A stretch of 64,000 nucleotides of DNA from Ruminococcus sp. (GTDB lineage: Bacteria; Bacillota; Clostridia; Oscillospirales; Ruminococcaceae). The translations under genes were made by a program, and so were the position numbers. Under the pieces are notes generated by a model that saw nothing but the letters and a program-made list of their open reading frames with translations, made no database searches and was not told the DNA's origin. Location: NCBI GenBank assembly GCA_017626015.1, contig JAGAJO010000013.1, positions 20,125 to 84,124 of the forward strand. Reading direction: 5' to 3'. The stretch's first letter is position 1. The number at the start of each line of letters is the position of its first letter. Positions 1-6,514 of this stretch are shown here, in pieces.

Positions 1-233
1 ACTGCGCAGAGCGCTTTGACCATTTCCCCGACGGTCATTTCGGAAAATATCCCGACAAGCTGGGATCTGAGGCACTCCCCACAGAGCAGGTCGCCGTCGT
101 AATCGTATGCGTGGGAGGCTTCCTCCCCGCATTCGTCACAGTAAAAATGCGGGACATGGCGGTACGGGCAGGAAAGACCCATGCATGGTACGCCGTCGGG
201 ACAGCCTACGCAGTCGTTCTGAAATTTTATCAT
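1..233 (-). CDS. Small cysteine-rich (zinc-ribbon-like) protein, 3' end outside window
   Basis: The reading frame starts at the ATG at 233 (MIKFQNDCVGCPDGVPC...) and runs off the left edge, so only the first 77 residues are visible. It contains several Cys pairs: CVGC, CMGLSC, and CDEC followed about 17 residues later by CGEC, a spacing that suggests one or two zinc knuckles. It begins 1 base after the stop of the upstream gene, so it belongs to the minus-strand operon of small genes. Short Cys-rich proteins of this kind are common cargo of Firmicute phages and integrative elements. Its function is not known to me. Confidence 0.7.
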   Translation of the reverse strand, partial: MIKFQNDCVGCPDGVPCMGLSCPYRHVPHFYCDECGEEASHAYDYDGDLLCGECLRSQLVGIFSEMTVGEMVKALCA

Positions 234-234
234 T

Positions 235-597
235 TCATTTTCCCCTCCTGTCCGTAAAACGGGCGTAATCCCTTCCCAGCTCGAACGCCAGCTGACCTGC
301 CCTGTCAAGCTTATTGTATGCGATCAGGAAATCTCCGTTTATACGCTTGTCAAGCTCTTGACAAATTTCAAGAACTGTGTTATTCTTAGATTGTGAAATA
401 TTAGCCGTGCTTTCGGCTTCTGAGCTTGTATCTGTTGGCGCAGAGACAGGCTCGTTTTCTTTTATGTATCTGCAATATGCTTCCTTCAAAGCTGAAATAC
501 AATCAAACTCTTCGTCTAACGGACAACCTGTGCAAGTGACATCCTTGTCAAGGCATTTGTCCAACGCTTTTATAGTCTCTTCTCTTGTCAGGTTCAT
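235..597 (-). CDS. Hypothetical mobile-element protein, 120 aa
   Basis: The N-terminal half contains CTGCPLDEEFDC, a short cysteine cluster that could bind metal, followed by a Ser/Thr/Glu-rich linker (about residues 50-70) and a helical C-terminal segment (LDKRINGDFLIAYNKLDRAGQLAFELGRDYA). The start overlaps the end of the preceding gene by 4 bases, which implies translational coupling within the small-gene operon. I do not recognise the family. Its place between other small element genes points to accessory cargo. Confidence 0.6.
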   Translation of the reverse strand: MNLTREETIKALDKCLDKDVTCTGCPLDEEFDCISALKEAYCRYIKENEPVSAPTDTSSEAESTANISQSKNNTVLEICQELDKRINGDFLIAYNKLDRAGQLAFELGRDYARFTDRRGK

Positions 598-989
598 GGG
601 GTGTCCTCCTTATCGTGCTTGAAATTCCAGATCAGCTCACATACCTTACCTACAAGTTCACCGAATCTATCGTATTCTGAACATTTCAGATTCTGCAAAG
701 GTGTAGCGGAAAAATTATGCTGACCGTTTTTTATATATCTCTGACCGACTACAATCTGGATACGCCTGTATATCCCAACAAAATTTTCATGAGACTGTTT
801 ACCGCTTACCTTACCGTCTGCGCTGTATGAAAACAGATCGTTGTAAACCTCTTCACGCACAAATTCTTTCAGTGGCTTTTTGCCAACGGTACCTATTTTT
901 GAATTGCTGAGTTCTTCGATTCTTTTAAGTGCAAGCGCTAATGCCTGTTCTGTGTTTATTAATCGCTGTTCAAGCTCTTTATTTTCCAC
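594..989 (-). CDS. Hypothetical mobile-element protein with N-terminal coiled coil, 131 aa
   Basis: Residues 1-30 (ELEQRLINTEQALALALKRI) form a heptad-like helix. The rest has a mixed core with FVGIYRRIQIVVGQRYI and ends in an acidic tail. The layout, a short coiled coil before a compact domain, recalls phage regulatory or ORF6C-like proteins, but I see no diagnostic motif. It overlaps the next gene by 4 bases and is transcribed with its neighbours from the promoter near 2070-2096. Confidence 0.55.
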   Translation of the reverse strand: MENKELEQRLINTEQALALALKRIEELSNSKIGTVGKKPLKEFVREEVYNDLFSYSADGKVSGKQSHENFVGIYRRIQIVVGQRYIKNGQHNFSATPLQNLKCSEYDRFGELVGKVCELIWNFKHDKEDTP

Positions 990-1002
990 CTTTTAGTCCT
1001 CC

Positions 1003-1218
1003 TTAATTTTTATGTATTTCAGGCATTATGCCTCTTGTCCGGTATGTCACCCTGCCGTAGCTTCTCGACAGCTTGTCCTCGACCTCTGCAAGCTCCTGCC
1101 GGGTCTGCTCCTTTTCTTCCTCCGCTGCTATGCGGCGTTTCGTTTCTGCGTTTTCCCTGATCTGATAGCCGGCTATTATCAGCAGGGCGAATATCACTAT
1201 TATCAGTGTGAATGCCAT
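1003..1218 (-). CDS. Small membrane protein with coiled-coil tail, 71 aa
   Basis: I chose the ATG at 1218 (MAFTLIIVIF...) because AAAGGACG lies at the right distance upstream; the longer frame from 1263 has no comparable site. Residues 2-19 form one hydrophobic membrane span. An Arg/Glu-rich helix follows (about residues 20-52, KRRIAAEEEKEQTRQELAEV), then a basic tail. One span plus a coiled coil suggests a phage accessory or spanin-like membrane protein. That role is inference only. Confidence 0.55.
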   Translation of the reverse strand: MAFTLIIVIFALLIIAGYQIRENAETKRRIAAEEEKEQTRQELAEVEDKLSRSYGRVTYRTRGIMPEIHKN

Positions 1219-1252
1219 TGGGTCACGTCCTTTCTGTTTTACGTCCTGGATC

Positions 1253-1525
1253 TTAAATATCATTTAGCTTAAGCCGTCTTATGGCTTTGAGTCTGCGTTC
1301 CAGATCTTCGATATCAAGTCCCCAGACCTCAAAGGCAATGCTGGTTTTGACCATTCCCGGGTAGTAGTTTTTGACGCCCCGTTTAGCCATTTCATCACGG
1401 ACCTTACGCTTCATTCTGACCGCACAGGTATCTCCGACCTTAAAAAGCTCTTTGATCTCCTTATTGCTTATTTCTACCATACTGTAGTAAATTCTGACCG
1501 CTGTTTCTACGTCCGGCTGTTTCAT
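1253..1525 (-). CDS. Hypothetical phage-type protein, 90 aa
   Basis: A strong ribosome site (AGGAGG) precedes the ATG. The protein is basic and mainly helical. The segment EISNKEIKELFKVGDTCAVRMKRKVRDEM resembles a small helix-turn-helix or excisionase-type fold, with one helix presenting Arg/Lys residues, so a DNA-binding role is possible. I do not recognise the family with confidence. It belongs to the minus-strand small-gene operon. Confidence 0.55.
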   Translation of the reverse strand: MKQPDVETAVRIYYSMVEISNKEIKELFKVGDTCAVRMKRKVRDEMAKRGVKNYYPGMVKTSIAFEVWGLDIEDLERRLKAIRRLKLNDI

Positions 1526-1579
1526 AAATTAATCACCTCCTGATTATTTTATGTTTTTCGGGATTTGTCCTATGCGGTT

Positions 1580-1726
1580 TTACACCTCCTCAACAAGTGC
1601 CGGGATCTCATTCCGCTCCATTTTCGGGCGAAGTTTTTTGATCGCCATTGCTGCGCTTTCGGCGGTGACGGTCCTCACGAACTTTCGTCCGCAGTCGGTG
1701 ATCGTTGTTACTTTGTAGATCTTCAT
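1580..1726 (-). CDS. Small basic protein, 48 aa
   Basis: A short frame begins MKIYKVTTITDCGRKFVRTV and ends PALVEEV. GGGAGGT lies 6 bases before the ATG. Sequences of the form 'KVTTITDCGRKFVRTVTAESAAMAIKKL' are typical of small uncharacterised phage and plasmid proteins. It sits directly downstream of the Cro-like gene in the same operon. Confidence 0.5.
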   Translation of the reverse strand: MKIYKVTTITDCGRKFVRTVTAESAAMAIKKLRPKMERNEIPALVEEV

Positions 1727-1794
1727 TGTGATACCTCCCTGAAAATTTTTGCTGTCCTTTTTATTGGACTGTTAGCTTTGTCCAGTGTCCTCAC
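1723..1794 (-). CDS. Possible tiny coupled ORF, about 23 codons
   Basis: A frame starting at GTG 1794, or at the CTG three codons later, ends in TGA overlapping the ATG of the 48-aa gene as ATGA. A GAGGAGGTGAGG site precedes it. The overlap and the ribosome site make translation plausible, perhaps as a coupling leader. The length allows no functional statement. Confidence 0.25.
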   Translation of the reverse strand: MRTLDKANSPIKRTAKIFREVSQ

Positions 1795-1820
1795 CTCCTC
1801 AAATTGTTTTCTGGCAGCTG

Positions 1821-2021
1821 CTACACCGGCTTAATGCCGAAAAGGTCATTGGGCGTAACATCAAGAGCCTTAGCAATTCTCACTATATCCGGCTCTCTTA
1901 TGGTACAATTGCCGTTTAACATTGAACTGAATTTCTTTTCAGCAATTCCGGCTAAATCGGCAACATGTTTCTGTTTTAGCCCTTTTTTCTTTATAAGTTT
2001 CTTAGTGTTTTCTGCAACCAA
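1821..2021 (-). CDS. Cro-like XRE-family DNA-binding protein
   Basis: The protein has 66 residues and is almost entirely one Cro/C1-type helix-turn-helix (KKKGLKQKHVADLAGIAEKKFSSMLNGN). I chose TTG 2021 because AGGAGG lies 8 bases upstream; the GTG three codons earlier overlaps that site. It is the first gene of the leftward operon and divergent from the CI-like repressor at 2256, the normal arrangement of a phage or ICE lysogeny switch. It probably competes for the operators at 2043-2120. Its own promoter is at 2068-2096. Confidence 0.8.
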   Translation of the reverse strand: MVAENTKKLIKKKGLKQKHVADLAGIAEKKFSSMLNGNCTIREPDIVRIAKALDVTPNDLFGIKPV

Positions 2022-2042
2022 AGTATTCACCTCCTGTTGTCT

Positions 2043-2120
2043 TGTCCCAATTTCTTGGTGTGATTATATTATAGACCAATAATCTTGAATTGTCAAGACT
2101 TTTTGTCCAATTTCCTTGGA
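2043..2120. promoter_or_regulatory. Leftward promoter and repressor operators of the lysogeny switch
   Basis: On the minus strand TTGACA (2091-2096) and TATAAT (2068-2073) are 17 bp apart, a near-consensus promoter for the small-gene operon. Three related sites overlap it: CCAA-TTTC-TTGG (2047-2058), TCTTGA-ATTG-TCAAGA (2083-2098, covering the -35) and TCCAA-TTTCC-TTGGA (2106-2120). On the minus strand these share a core close to CAAGRWWATTGG. This is the layout expected for operators bound by both the CI-like and Cro-like proteins. Confidence 0.7.
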
Positions 2121-2200
2121 TAAAAGTATACAACTTTTTTATTCCGCTTATAGTACTTTTGCACAATATTTTTGGTTGTCTATAATTTTATATCTAAAAA

Positions 2201-2231
2201 TCTTGATTTTCGAGAATTTTTATGCTATAAT
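2201..2231 (+). promoter_or_regulatory. Promoter of the CI-like repressor with overlapping operator
   Basis: TTGATT (2203-2208) and TATAAT (2226-2231) are 17 bp apart. The near-palindrome TCTTGA-TTT-TCGAGA (2201-2215) covers the -35 box and matches the TCTTGA/TCAAGA operator in the leftward promoter, which suggests autoregulation by the repressor. Confidence 0.7.
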
Positions 2232-2255
2232 ATGAGCATAAAGGGGGCGATATAA

Positions 2256-2972
2256 ATGATTGGCGATAAATTACGAGAGCGTCGGCTTGAATTGCAAATA
2301 ACACAAGCACAGCTGGCTTCTATGACAAATATAAAGAAAAATACAATAAGTAATTACGAAAACAACATAAGTTCTCCAAACGAAGATAACATATTAAAAC
2401 TTATGAATGCATTGAAATGCGATGCAAATTACTTATTTGAATGGTCTAAGCATGGAGAGATTAATTTATCTGTTGCCGAAGAAAACAGCATAAAAAAATA
2501 CCGCACTCTGGACGAGCACGGCAAAAAAATGGTCGATTTTACTTTAAATGAAGAATACGAAAGATGTACCTACATTGAAGAACCCGAAGACGACGAAGAA
2601 GATATCAATCCTACTTTTGAAATAGCATTTTCGGGTCTGCCTGTTTCGGCAGGAACGGGAGAATTTCTTTCGGACGAAATGACATCCATGATCGAGATCC
2701 CGGATACTCCGTTCAACAGGACAGCAGACTATGTTGTTCAAGTCAACGGCGACAGTATGGAACCGGAATTCTGTGATGACGATTATCTGCTTGTACGAAA
2801 GCAGCCAAGCGTTTATGAGGGTGAGATCGGTATATTTGTTATCGACGGTGAAGGCTTTGTAAAACGTTACGGCGGCGACAGACTCATTTCCATCAATCCA
2901 AGGTATAAGGATATTATATTTCATGAAGGAAACGATGTACGCTGCTATGGAAAAGTCATAGGCAAACTATAA
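2256..2972 (+). CDS. CI/LexA-type repressor: XRE helix-turn-helix plus S24 peptidase domain
   Basis: Residues 1-65 are an XRE helix-turn-helix (LQITQAQLASMTNIKKNTISNYEN). Residues 135-238 are a LexA-like S24 autoprotease domain, with the catalytic Ser in NGDSMEP, the catalytic Lys in GEGFVKRY, and a hinge (LPVSAGTGEF) that could be the cleavage site. The family represses element genes and is inactivated by RecA-stimulated self-cleavage after DNA damage. It is divergent from the Cro-like gene. It starts at ATG 2256 after AAAGGGGGCG. Its end coincides with the minus-strand terminator at 2971-3006. Confidence 0.85.
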   Translation: MIGDKLRERRLELQITQAQLASMTNIKKNTISNYENNISSPNEDNILKLMNALKCDANYLFEWSKHGEINLSVAEENSIKKYRTLDEHGKKMVDFTLNEEYERCTYIEEPEDDEEDINPTFEIAFSGLPVSAGTGEFLSDEMTSMIEIPDTPFNRTADYVVQVNGDSMEPEFCDDDYLLVRKQPSVYEGEIGIFVIDGEGFVKRYGGDRLISINPRYKDIIFHEGNDVRCYGKVIGKL

Positions 2973-3040
2973 AAAAATCCCCGCCGGTACCGCTAATACC
3001 GACAGGGATAAAAGAACAAGATCTCCTCCTGTTGACTTCA
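2971..3040 (-). ncRNA. Candidate small RNA 1, about 70 nt
   Basis: On the minus strand TTTACA (3070-3075) and TATAAT (3047-3052) are 17 bp apart, giving a start near 3040. Transcription would end at a 12-bp stem (UCCCUGUCGGUA paired with UACCGGCGGGGA, loop UUAGCGG) followed by seven U. Two positions of the stem pair as G-U only in the minus-strand RNA and are C/A mismatches on the plus strand, which supports this direction. The body carries an AGGAGGAG stretch but no evident ORF. The terminator shares its loop with candidate 2 at 4405-4516. Confidence 0.55.
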
Positions 3041-3129
3041 AAATATATTATAACACATTATCCCTCAGATGTAAATATCCGTAATTAAATGTTTACATTT
3101 GTCGGTTTATGCGACAAGGAGGAAAACAC

Positions 3130-4404
3130 ATGGGATTATTTGGACCGAGCAAAAAAGAATTGCAACAAGAAATTGATAGATTAAAAAAACTACTTTTACC
3201 AGAGCAGCAAAACATAGAAATATTAAATCAGCAGATCCAAAGTTTGGAAAGTCAAAGAAAAAAGATTGAAGCGGACTACTATGATGAAAGTGCAAAACTC
3301 AATAAACTAAAATCCGAGATTGACAAAATAAATACTTCAATAAAAGAAAAGAAGAAACAGATTTTTGATTTAGATTTTGATATTGAAATGCAGGAATATG
3401 GAATTTATAAACCTACATATAAATTTGCTAATTCGGATAAATTTAAGGAGGAACTAAAAAAAATAAGAGATGAACAGAAAAAAATGATAAAAGACGGGCT
3501 TGCTTGTACAGGAAATATGAATTGGACTGTAAACGGCAACGCTTCTAAAGGCAAGAAAATGGTCAAAGATATGCAAAAACTGTTGCTTCGCGCTTTCAAT
3601 TTGGAATGCGATAATGTTATTGATAATGTAAAAATATCAAACTATAACAAATCTCAAGAAAAAATATATAAATCAGCGGATCAAATTTCCAAACTTGGAG
3701 AAATACAATCCATTTCAATTACATTCGATTATCAGATGAAAAAACAAATTGAATTAGCTATTGCTCTTGATTTTGAAGAAGCTAAAAAAGAAGAAAAAGA
3801 ACGCATTAAAGAAGCACGCGAGCGACAACGTGAAGAAGCTAAAATCCAAAAAGAAATTGAAGAAGCCAGAAATAAATTACAAAAAGAACAATCACATTAC
3901 AAAAATGCACTTCTAGCTTTAGAGGAACAATTATTAAAAGATCCTGATAATGTAGATTTACTTGCAAAAAAGCGAGAATTAGAGCTTAACATAGCAGATA
4001 CAGTTAAAGCTATTGCTGATGTAGATTACAGACAAGCTAATAAAAGAGCAGGATATGTGTATGTTATCAGTAATATAGGTGCATTTGGAGAAAATATTTA
4101 CAAGATTGGAATGACGAGAAGACTTGACCCTATGGACAGAGTAAACGAATTAGGTGATGCTTCAGTACCATTTAACTTTGATGTTCATGCTCTCATATTT
4201 ACAGACGATGCCCCAGGACTGGAATCCGCTTTACACAATGCATTTGAGGATAGAAAAGTAAATAAAATAAACCATAGACGTGAGTTTTTCCATGTTACAC
4301 TTGATGAAATAAAAAAAGTCGTTAGAGATAATTTTGATAAAACTGTCGAATGGATAGATGTTCCTGAAGCAGATCAGTATAGACAATCATTACTTATGAA
4401 ATAA
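3130..4404 (+). CDS. DUF4041 coiled-coil protein with C-terminal GIY-YIG (T5orf172-like) domain
   Basis: I chose ATG 3130 (MGLFGPSKKEL) after AAGGAGG. Residues 5-85 are a long coiled coil, the middle (about 95-280) is the DUF4041-type region including a second charged helix rich in Glu/Lys, and residues 310-410 are a GIY-YIG-like nuclease domain (YVYVISN... IYKIGMTRR..PMDRV). The family is found in phages and mobile elements; a nuclease or anti-phage role is plausible but not shown here. The gene is clearly more A+T-rich than the chromosome further right, a sign of recent acquisition. It lies between the two small-RNA candidates, next to the integrase. Confidence 0.8.
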   Translation: MGLFGPSKKELQQEIDRLKKLLLPEQQNIEILNQQIQSLESQRKKIEADYYDESAKLNKLKSEIDKINTSIKEKKKQIFDLDFDIEMQEYGIYKPTYKFANSDKFKEELKKIRDEQKKMIKDGLACTGNMNWTVNGNASKGKKMVKDMQKLLLRAFNLECDNVIDNVKISNYNKSQEKIYKSADQISKLGEIQSISITFDYQMKKQIELAIALDFEEAKKEEKERIKEARERQREEAKIQKEIEEARNKLQKEQSHYKNALLALEEQLLKDPDNVDLLAKKRELELNIADTVKAIADVDYRQANKRAGYVYVISNIGAFGENIYKIGMTRRLDPMDRVNELGDASVPFNFDVHALIFTDDAPGLESALHNAFEDRKVNKINHRREFFHVTLDEIKKVVRDNFDKTVEWIDVPEADQYRQSLLMK

Positions 4405-4516
4405 AATAAAAACCGCCCCTGAGTACCGCAAATACTCAGGGGCAACCGAACCGACCCAGTCACTGCAAAGGACAAATTCTGCCCTTTTGTCACGCCCCTC
4501 GTAGACGTGTGAGTTG
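4405..4516 (-). ncRNA. Candidate small RNA 2, about 110 nt
   Basis: On the minus strand TTGACA (4546-4551) and TACAAT (4523-4528) are exactly 17 bp apart, giving a start near 4516. The RNA would end at a perfect 11-bp stem (4415-4425 with 4433-4443, loop UUUGCGG) followed by GGUUUUUAUUUUAUUU, whose last bases reach the stop codon of the preceding gene. Inside are two smaller hairpins: AAAGG/CCUUU around 4465-4485, and one formed by UCACACG and CGUGA. No ORF is apparent. The promoter's -35 lies 19 bp before the integrase start, so it may affect integrase expression. Confidence 0.6.
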
Positions 4517-4569
4517 AAATTTATTGTAACGCATATAATTGAATATGTCAATAACAGGAGGAAAATATT

Positions 4570-5691
4570 ATGCCGATCTACAAAATGGACGGTAAGCGTG
4601 ACGGCAAGCAAAAATACCGGGTAAGGATAAACTATACCGATATTTTTGGTAAGCCTAAACAGATCGATCGGGTAGCATACGGCAATGACGAAGCCAAGCG
4701 TCTCGAACGTGAGCTGGCATATTCCGTAAAAGAACAAAAGCCCGCACAGAAATTAACGGTCCAGGCTTTATTTGAAGAATATAAAGCCGCTAAGATCCAC
4801 GAAATCAGGCAAAGTACTTTTAACAGTACCGTTCAGCTTGTGTCTGCCCATGTTTTATCCTATCTGGGGAAGATCCGGATCGACAAGCTTACTCCGCCCG
4901 TTTTACAAAAATGGAAAAATGAGATAAATTCCAACGACTTTACTATCGGTACTAAAAAAGCCATTTTTAAAAAATTTCATGCGGTATTGAATTTCGCGGT
5001 AAAAATGGGATACGTCTCCGCTAATCCGCTAGACAAGGTGGGAAACTTTCAAGCGCCTTTAGAACCGCCGAAAAAAATGGATTTTTACACTGCCGACGAG
5101 TTTAAGCAGTACATAAAATGCGCAAAGGAATACTGTGAAACTGCCGAGCCTTATACATGGAACTTCTATGTGTTTATGTGCATAGCGTTTTTCACAGGTA
5201 TGCGGAAGGGAGAAATTTACGCTTTGACATGGGAGGATATTAAAGACGGAGAAATTGCCGTAACAAAATCGCTGACGCAGAAATTAAAGGGCGGAGATGT
5301 TACAACGCCCCCAAAAAATGCAAGCTCCGTCAGGAACATATCCATTCCAAAACCCTTACAAACCGTATTAGAATGTCACAAGGACCGCCTGATCGGCATT
5401 GATGTGTTTTCTTCCGACGGCTATATCTGCGGCGGAGCCCGTCCGATCCGTGACAGCGCAGTACGTGAATTTAATGATGATATTGCACAGCTGGCAATGC
5501 TGAAGCGCATCCGATTACATGATTTCAGACATTCCCACGCAAGCTTACTGATCCAGGAGGGAATCAACATTCAAGAAATAGCCAGACGGTTAGGACATTC
5601 GGATATTTCCACTACGTTAAAAACCTATGCGCATCTGTACCCCAGCGAACAAGACAGAGCCACAAAAATACTTGATGGCATTTTATTATAG
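4570..5691 (+). CDS. Tyrosine-type site-specific integrase
   Basis: The protein has 373 aa. The N-terminal arm-binding region covers residues 1-60, the SAM-like core-binding domain about 60-165, and the catalytic domain about 180-370. Catalytic residues seen: Arg in TGMRKGEIYALTW, His-x-x-Arg in LHDFRHSHA, a second His in RRLGHSD, and the Tyr in TLKTYAHLYP. AGGAGG precedes ATG 4570. It inserts and excises the element at a host site. The gene ends about 50 bp before what appears to be the 3' end of cotJB, where the right attachment site should lie. Confidence 0.92.
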   Translation: MPIYKMDGKRDGKQKYRVRINYTDIFGKPKQIDRVAYGNDEAKRLERELAYSVKEQKPAQKLTVQALFEEYKAAKIHEIRQSTFNSTVQLVSAHVLSYLGKIRIDKLTPPVLQKWKNEINSNDFTIGTKKAIFKKFHAVLNFAVKMGYVSANPLDKVGNFQAPLEPPKKMDFYTADEFKQYIKCAKEYCETAEPYTWNFYVFMCIAFFTGMRKGEIYALTWEDIKDGEIAVTKSLTQKLKGGDVTTPPKNASSVRNISIPKPLQTVLECHKDRLIGIDVFSSDGYICGGARPIRDSAVREFNDDIAQLAMLKRIRLHDFRHSHASLLIQEGINIQEIARRLGHSDISTTLKTYAHLYPSEQDRATKILDGILL

Positions 5692-5738
5692 CTATTTATC
5701 GTGTAAAAAACGTGTAGAGATCAGTTGAATCTCCATAA

Positions 5739-5792
5739 ATACGAGGATTTATATGTGTATTTATCTTCCCTTGGGAAAGAGGTGAAAGCTGA
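5739..5792 (+). pseudogene. cotJB: Probable 3' remnant of cotJB
   Basis: A frame open from 5739 ends ...FPWERGES and its TGA overlaps the ATG of the cotJC fragment as TGATG. CotJB proteins characteristically end in a Pro-Trp-Pro-Trp-Glu-like motif and cotJB normally sits directly before cotJC. Only the last 8-10 residues fit, so the body of cotJB must lie left of the tyrosine-integrase element, outside this window. The call rests on a short motif plus gene order. Confidence 0.5.
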
Positions 5793-5905
5793 TGTGGCAG
5801 TACGAGAAAAAGCTTGAATATCCCGTAAATATCAAGAACCCAAACCCCGCACTGGCAAAGGTAATTATTTCTCAGCTTGGAGGACCTCGCTGCAAAAGGA
5901 TATAG
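5792..5905 (+). pseudogene. cotJC: N-terminal fragment of CotJC manganese catalase (5' half of split gene)
   Basis: AGAGGTG precedes ATG 5792. The 37 codons read MWQYEKKLEYPVNIKNPNPA... then ...SQLGGPRCKRI and stop at TAG 5903-5905. Residues 1-32 match the conserved start of spore-coat CotJC/manganese catalases; the match breaks off just after GGP, where the family continues with DGEL. The continuation is at 63257-63766 in the same orientation. The break lies in GGAGGACC (5879-5886). The fragment carries the start signals but no metal ligands. CotJC is known as a mother-cell spore coat component related to manganese catalases. Confidence 0.9.
5879..5887 (+). other. Left junction of the split cotJC (candidate attL)
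   Basis: GGAGGACCT lies in codons 30-32 of the cotJC fragment. The same frame position at the right junction reads GGAGGTCCG (63257-63265). Bases left of the core belong to cotJC; bases to the right (CGCTGCAAAAGG...) do not. The sites are direct repeats 57,378 bp apart. Confidence 0.75.
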
Positions 5906-5962
5906 GCAATACCGAAAACAAAACCGTCATTCGGCGGTTGTTCAGTATTGCCTGTAATTTTT
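5904..5962. terminator. Hairpin just inside the left junction (terminator-like)
   Basis: AGGCAATAC (5904-5912) pairs with GTATTGCCT (5945-5953), with further pairing between ACCG and CGGT inside, and TTTTT at 5958-5962. It would end rightward transcription from cotJ. Its termini resemble the AGGCAACACCG ends of the 175-bp inverted-repeat element at 23954 and 51373, so it may be an internally deleted relative. Confidence 0.5.
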
Positions 5963-5975
5963 ATCGCCTGCGTAC

Positions 5976-6009
5976 AAAAAAAGCAGCCCCGGAAAAGCTC
6001 CGGAGCCGC
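5976..6009 (-). terminator. Intrinsic terminator of the HPr-like gene
   Basis: On the minus strand a G+C-rich stem (GCGGCTCCGGA with TTCCGGGGCTGC) is followed by seven T (5976-5982). It lies about 30 bp after the stop of the leftward HPr-like gene. Confidence 0.8.
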
Positions 6010-6040
6010 TTGTGCGGAAGTTATCCCGCATATAGTCTGT

Positions 6041-6271
6041 TTAGTCTACGATAAACTGCTTGATCTCTCCAAAAAACTTGTCTGCGTCGTCAGTGTGAGC
6101 CACGAGCTGTATAGCGTTTGAGAGGTCAAGGCTGAAGATGCCCATGATAGACTTTGCGTCTACGGCATATCTGCCCGAAATAAGATCAACGTCAAAATCG
6201 TACATCGTTACAACGCTGACAAACTGCTTTACCGCCTGGATCGAATCGAGCATAATCTTTACCTTTTTCAT
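6041..6271 (-). CDS. HPr-like phosphocarrier-fold protein lacking the active-site His (Crh-like)
   Basis: I chose ATG 6271 (MKKVKIMLDS), which follows AGGAGG by 8 bases. The 76 residues match the HPr fold, including the regulatory helix KSIMGIFSLDL with its Ser46 equivalent. The region of the catalytic His15 reads SIQAVKQ: the His is a Gln and the conserved Arg is lost, as in Bacillus Crh. Such a protein cannot carry phosphate in the PTS but can be phosphorylated on Ser by HPr kinase and assist CcpA. A catabolite-control role is inference, supported by cre-like sites at 38307 and 45123. It is divergent from mtaB. Confidence 0.8.
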   Translation of the reverse strand: MKKVKIMLDSIQAVKQFVSVVTMYDFDVDLISGRYAVDAKSIMGIFSLDLSNAIQLVAHTDDADKFFGEIKQFIVD

Positions 6272-6347
6272 AATCAATTCCTCCTAATCTGCTGTCTTAA
6301 AATTTTTGTCCGTATGTGTCATGTAGCTTTTCCTTACTACACCCTCT

Positions 6348-6375
6348 ATTATATCCATATTTTCCGAATTGTCAA
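6348..6375 (-). promoter_or_regulatory. Promoter of the HPr-like gene
   Basis: Minus-strand TTGACA (6370-6375) and TATAAT (6348-6353) are separated by 16 bp. It lies back to back with the mtaB promoter, the two -35 boxes being 7 bp apart. Confidence 0.75.
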
Positions 6376-6382
6376 TGATAAT

Positions 6383-6411
6383 TTGCAAAAAAAAATAAAA
6401 TATGGTACAAT
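6383..6411 (+). promoter_or_regulatory. Promoter of mtaB
   Basis: TTGCAA (6383-6388) and TACAAT (6406-6411) are 17 bp apart, with an A-rich spacer. The transcript would carry a leader of nearly 100 nt before the mtaB start. Confidence 0.65.
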
Positions 6412-6514
6412 AATCAATAGCAACAAAATAATTAGCTTCCTTTTGTGTAATATTAACAACGATTGGCTTTGTTATTTGTGCATATATCATAGAATCAGAG
6501 GAGTATTAAACATC

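Noticed and set aside
2979-3006. Terminator for the rightward CI-like repressor
   Set aside because: On the plus strand two stem positions are C/A mismatches and no T run follows; the features favour a minus-strand terminator.
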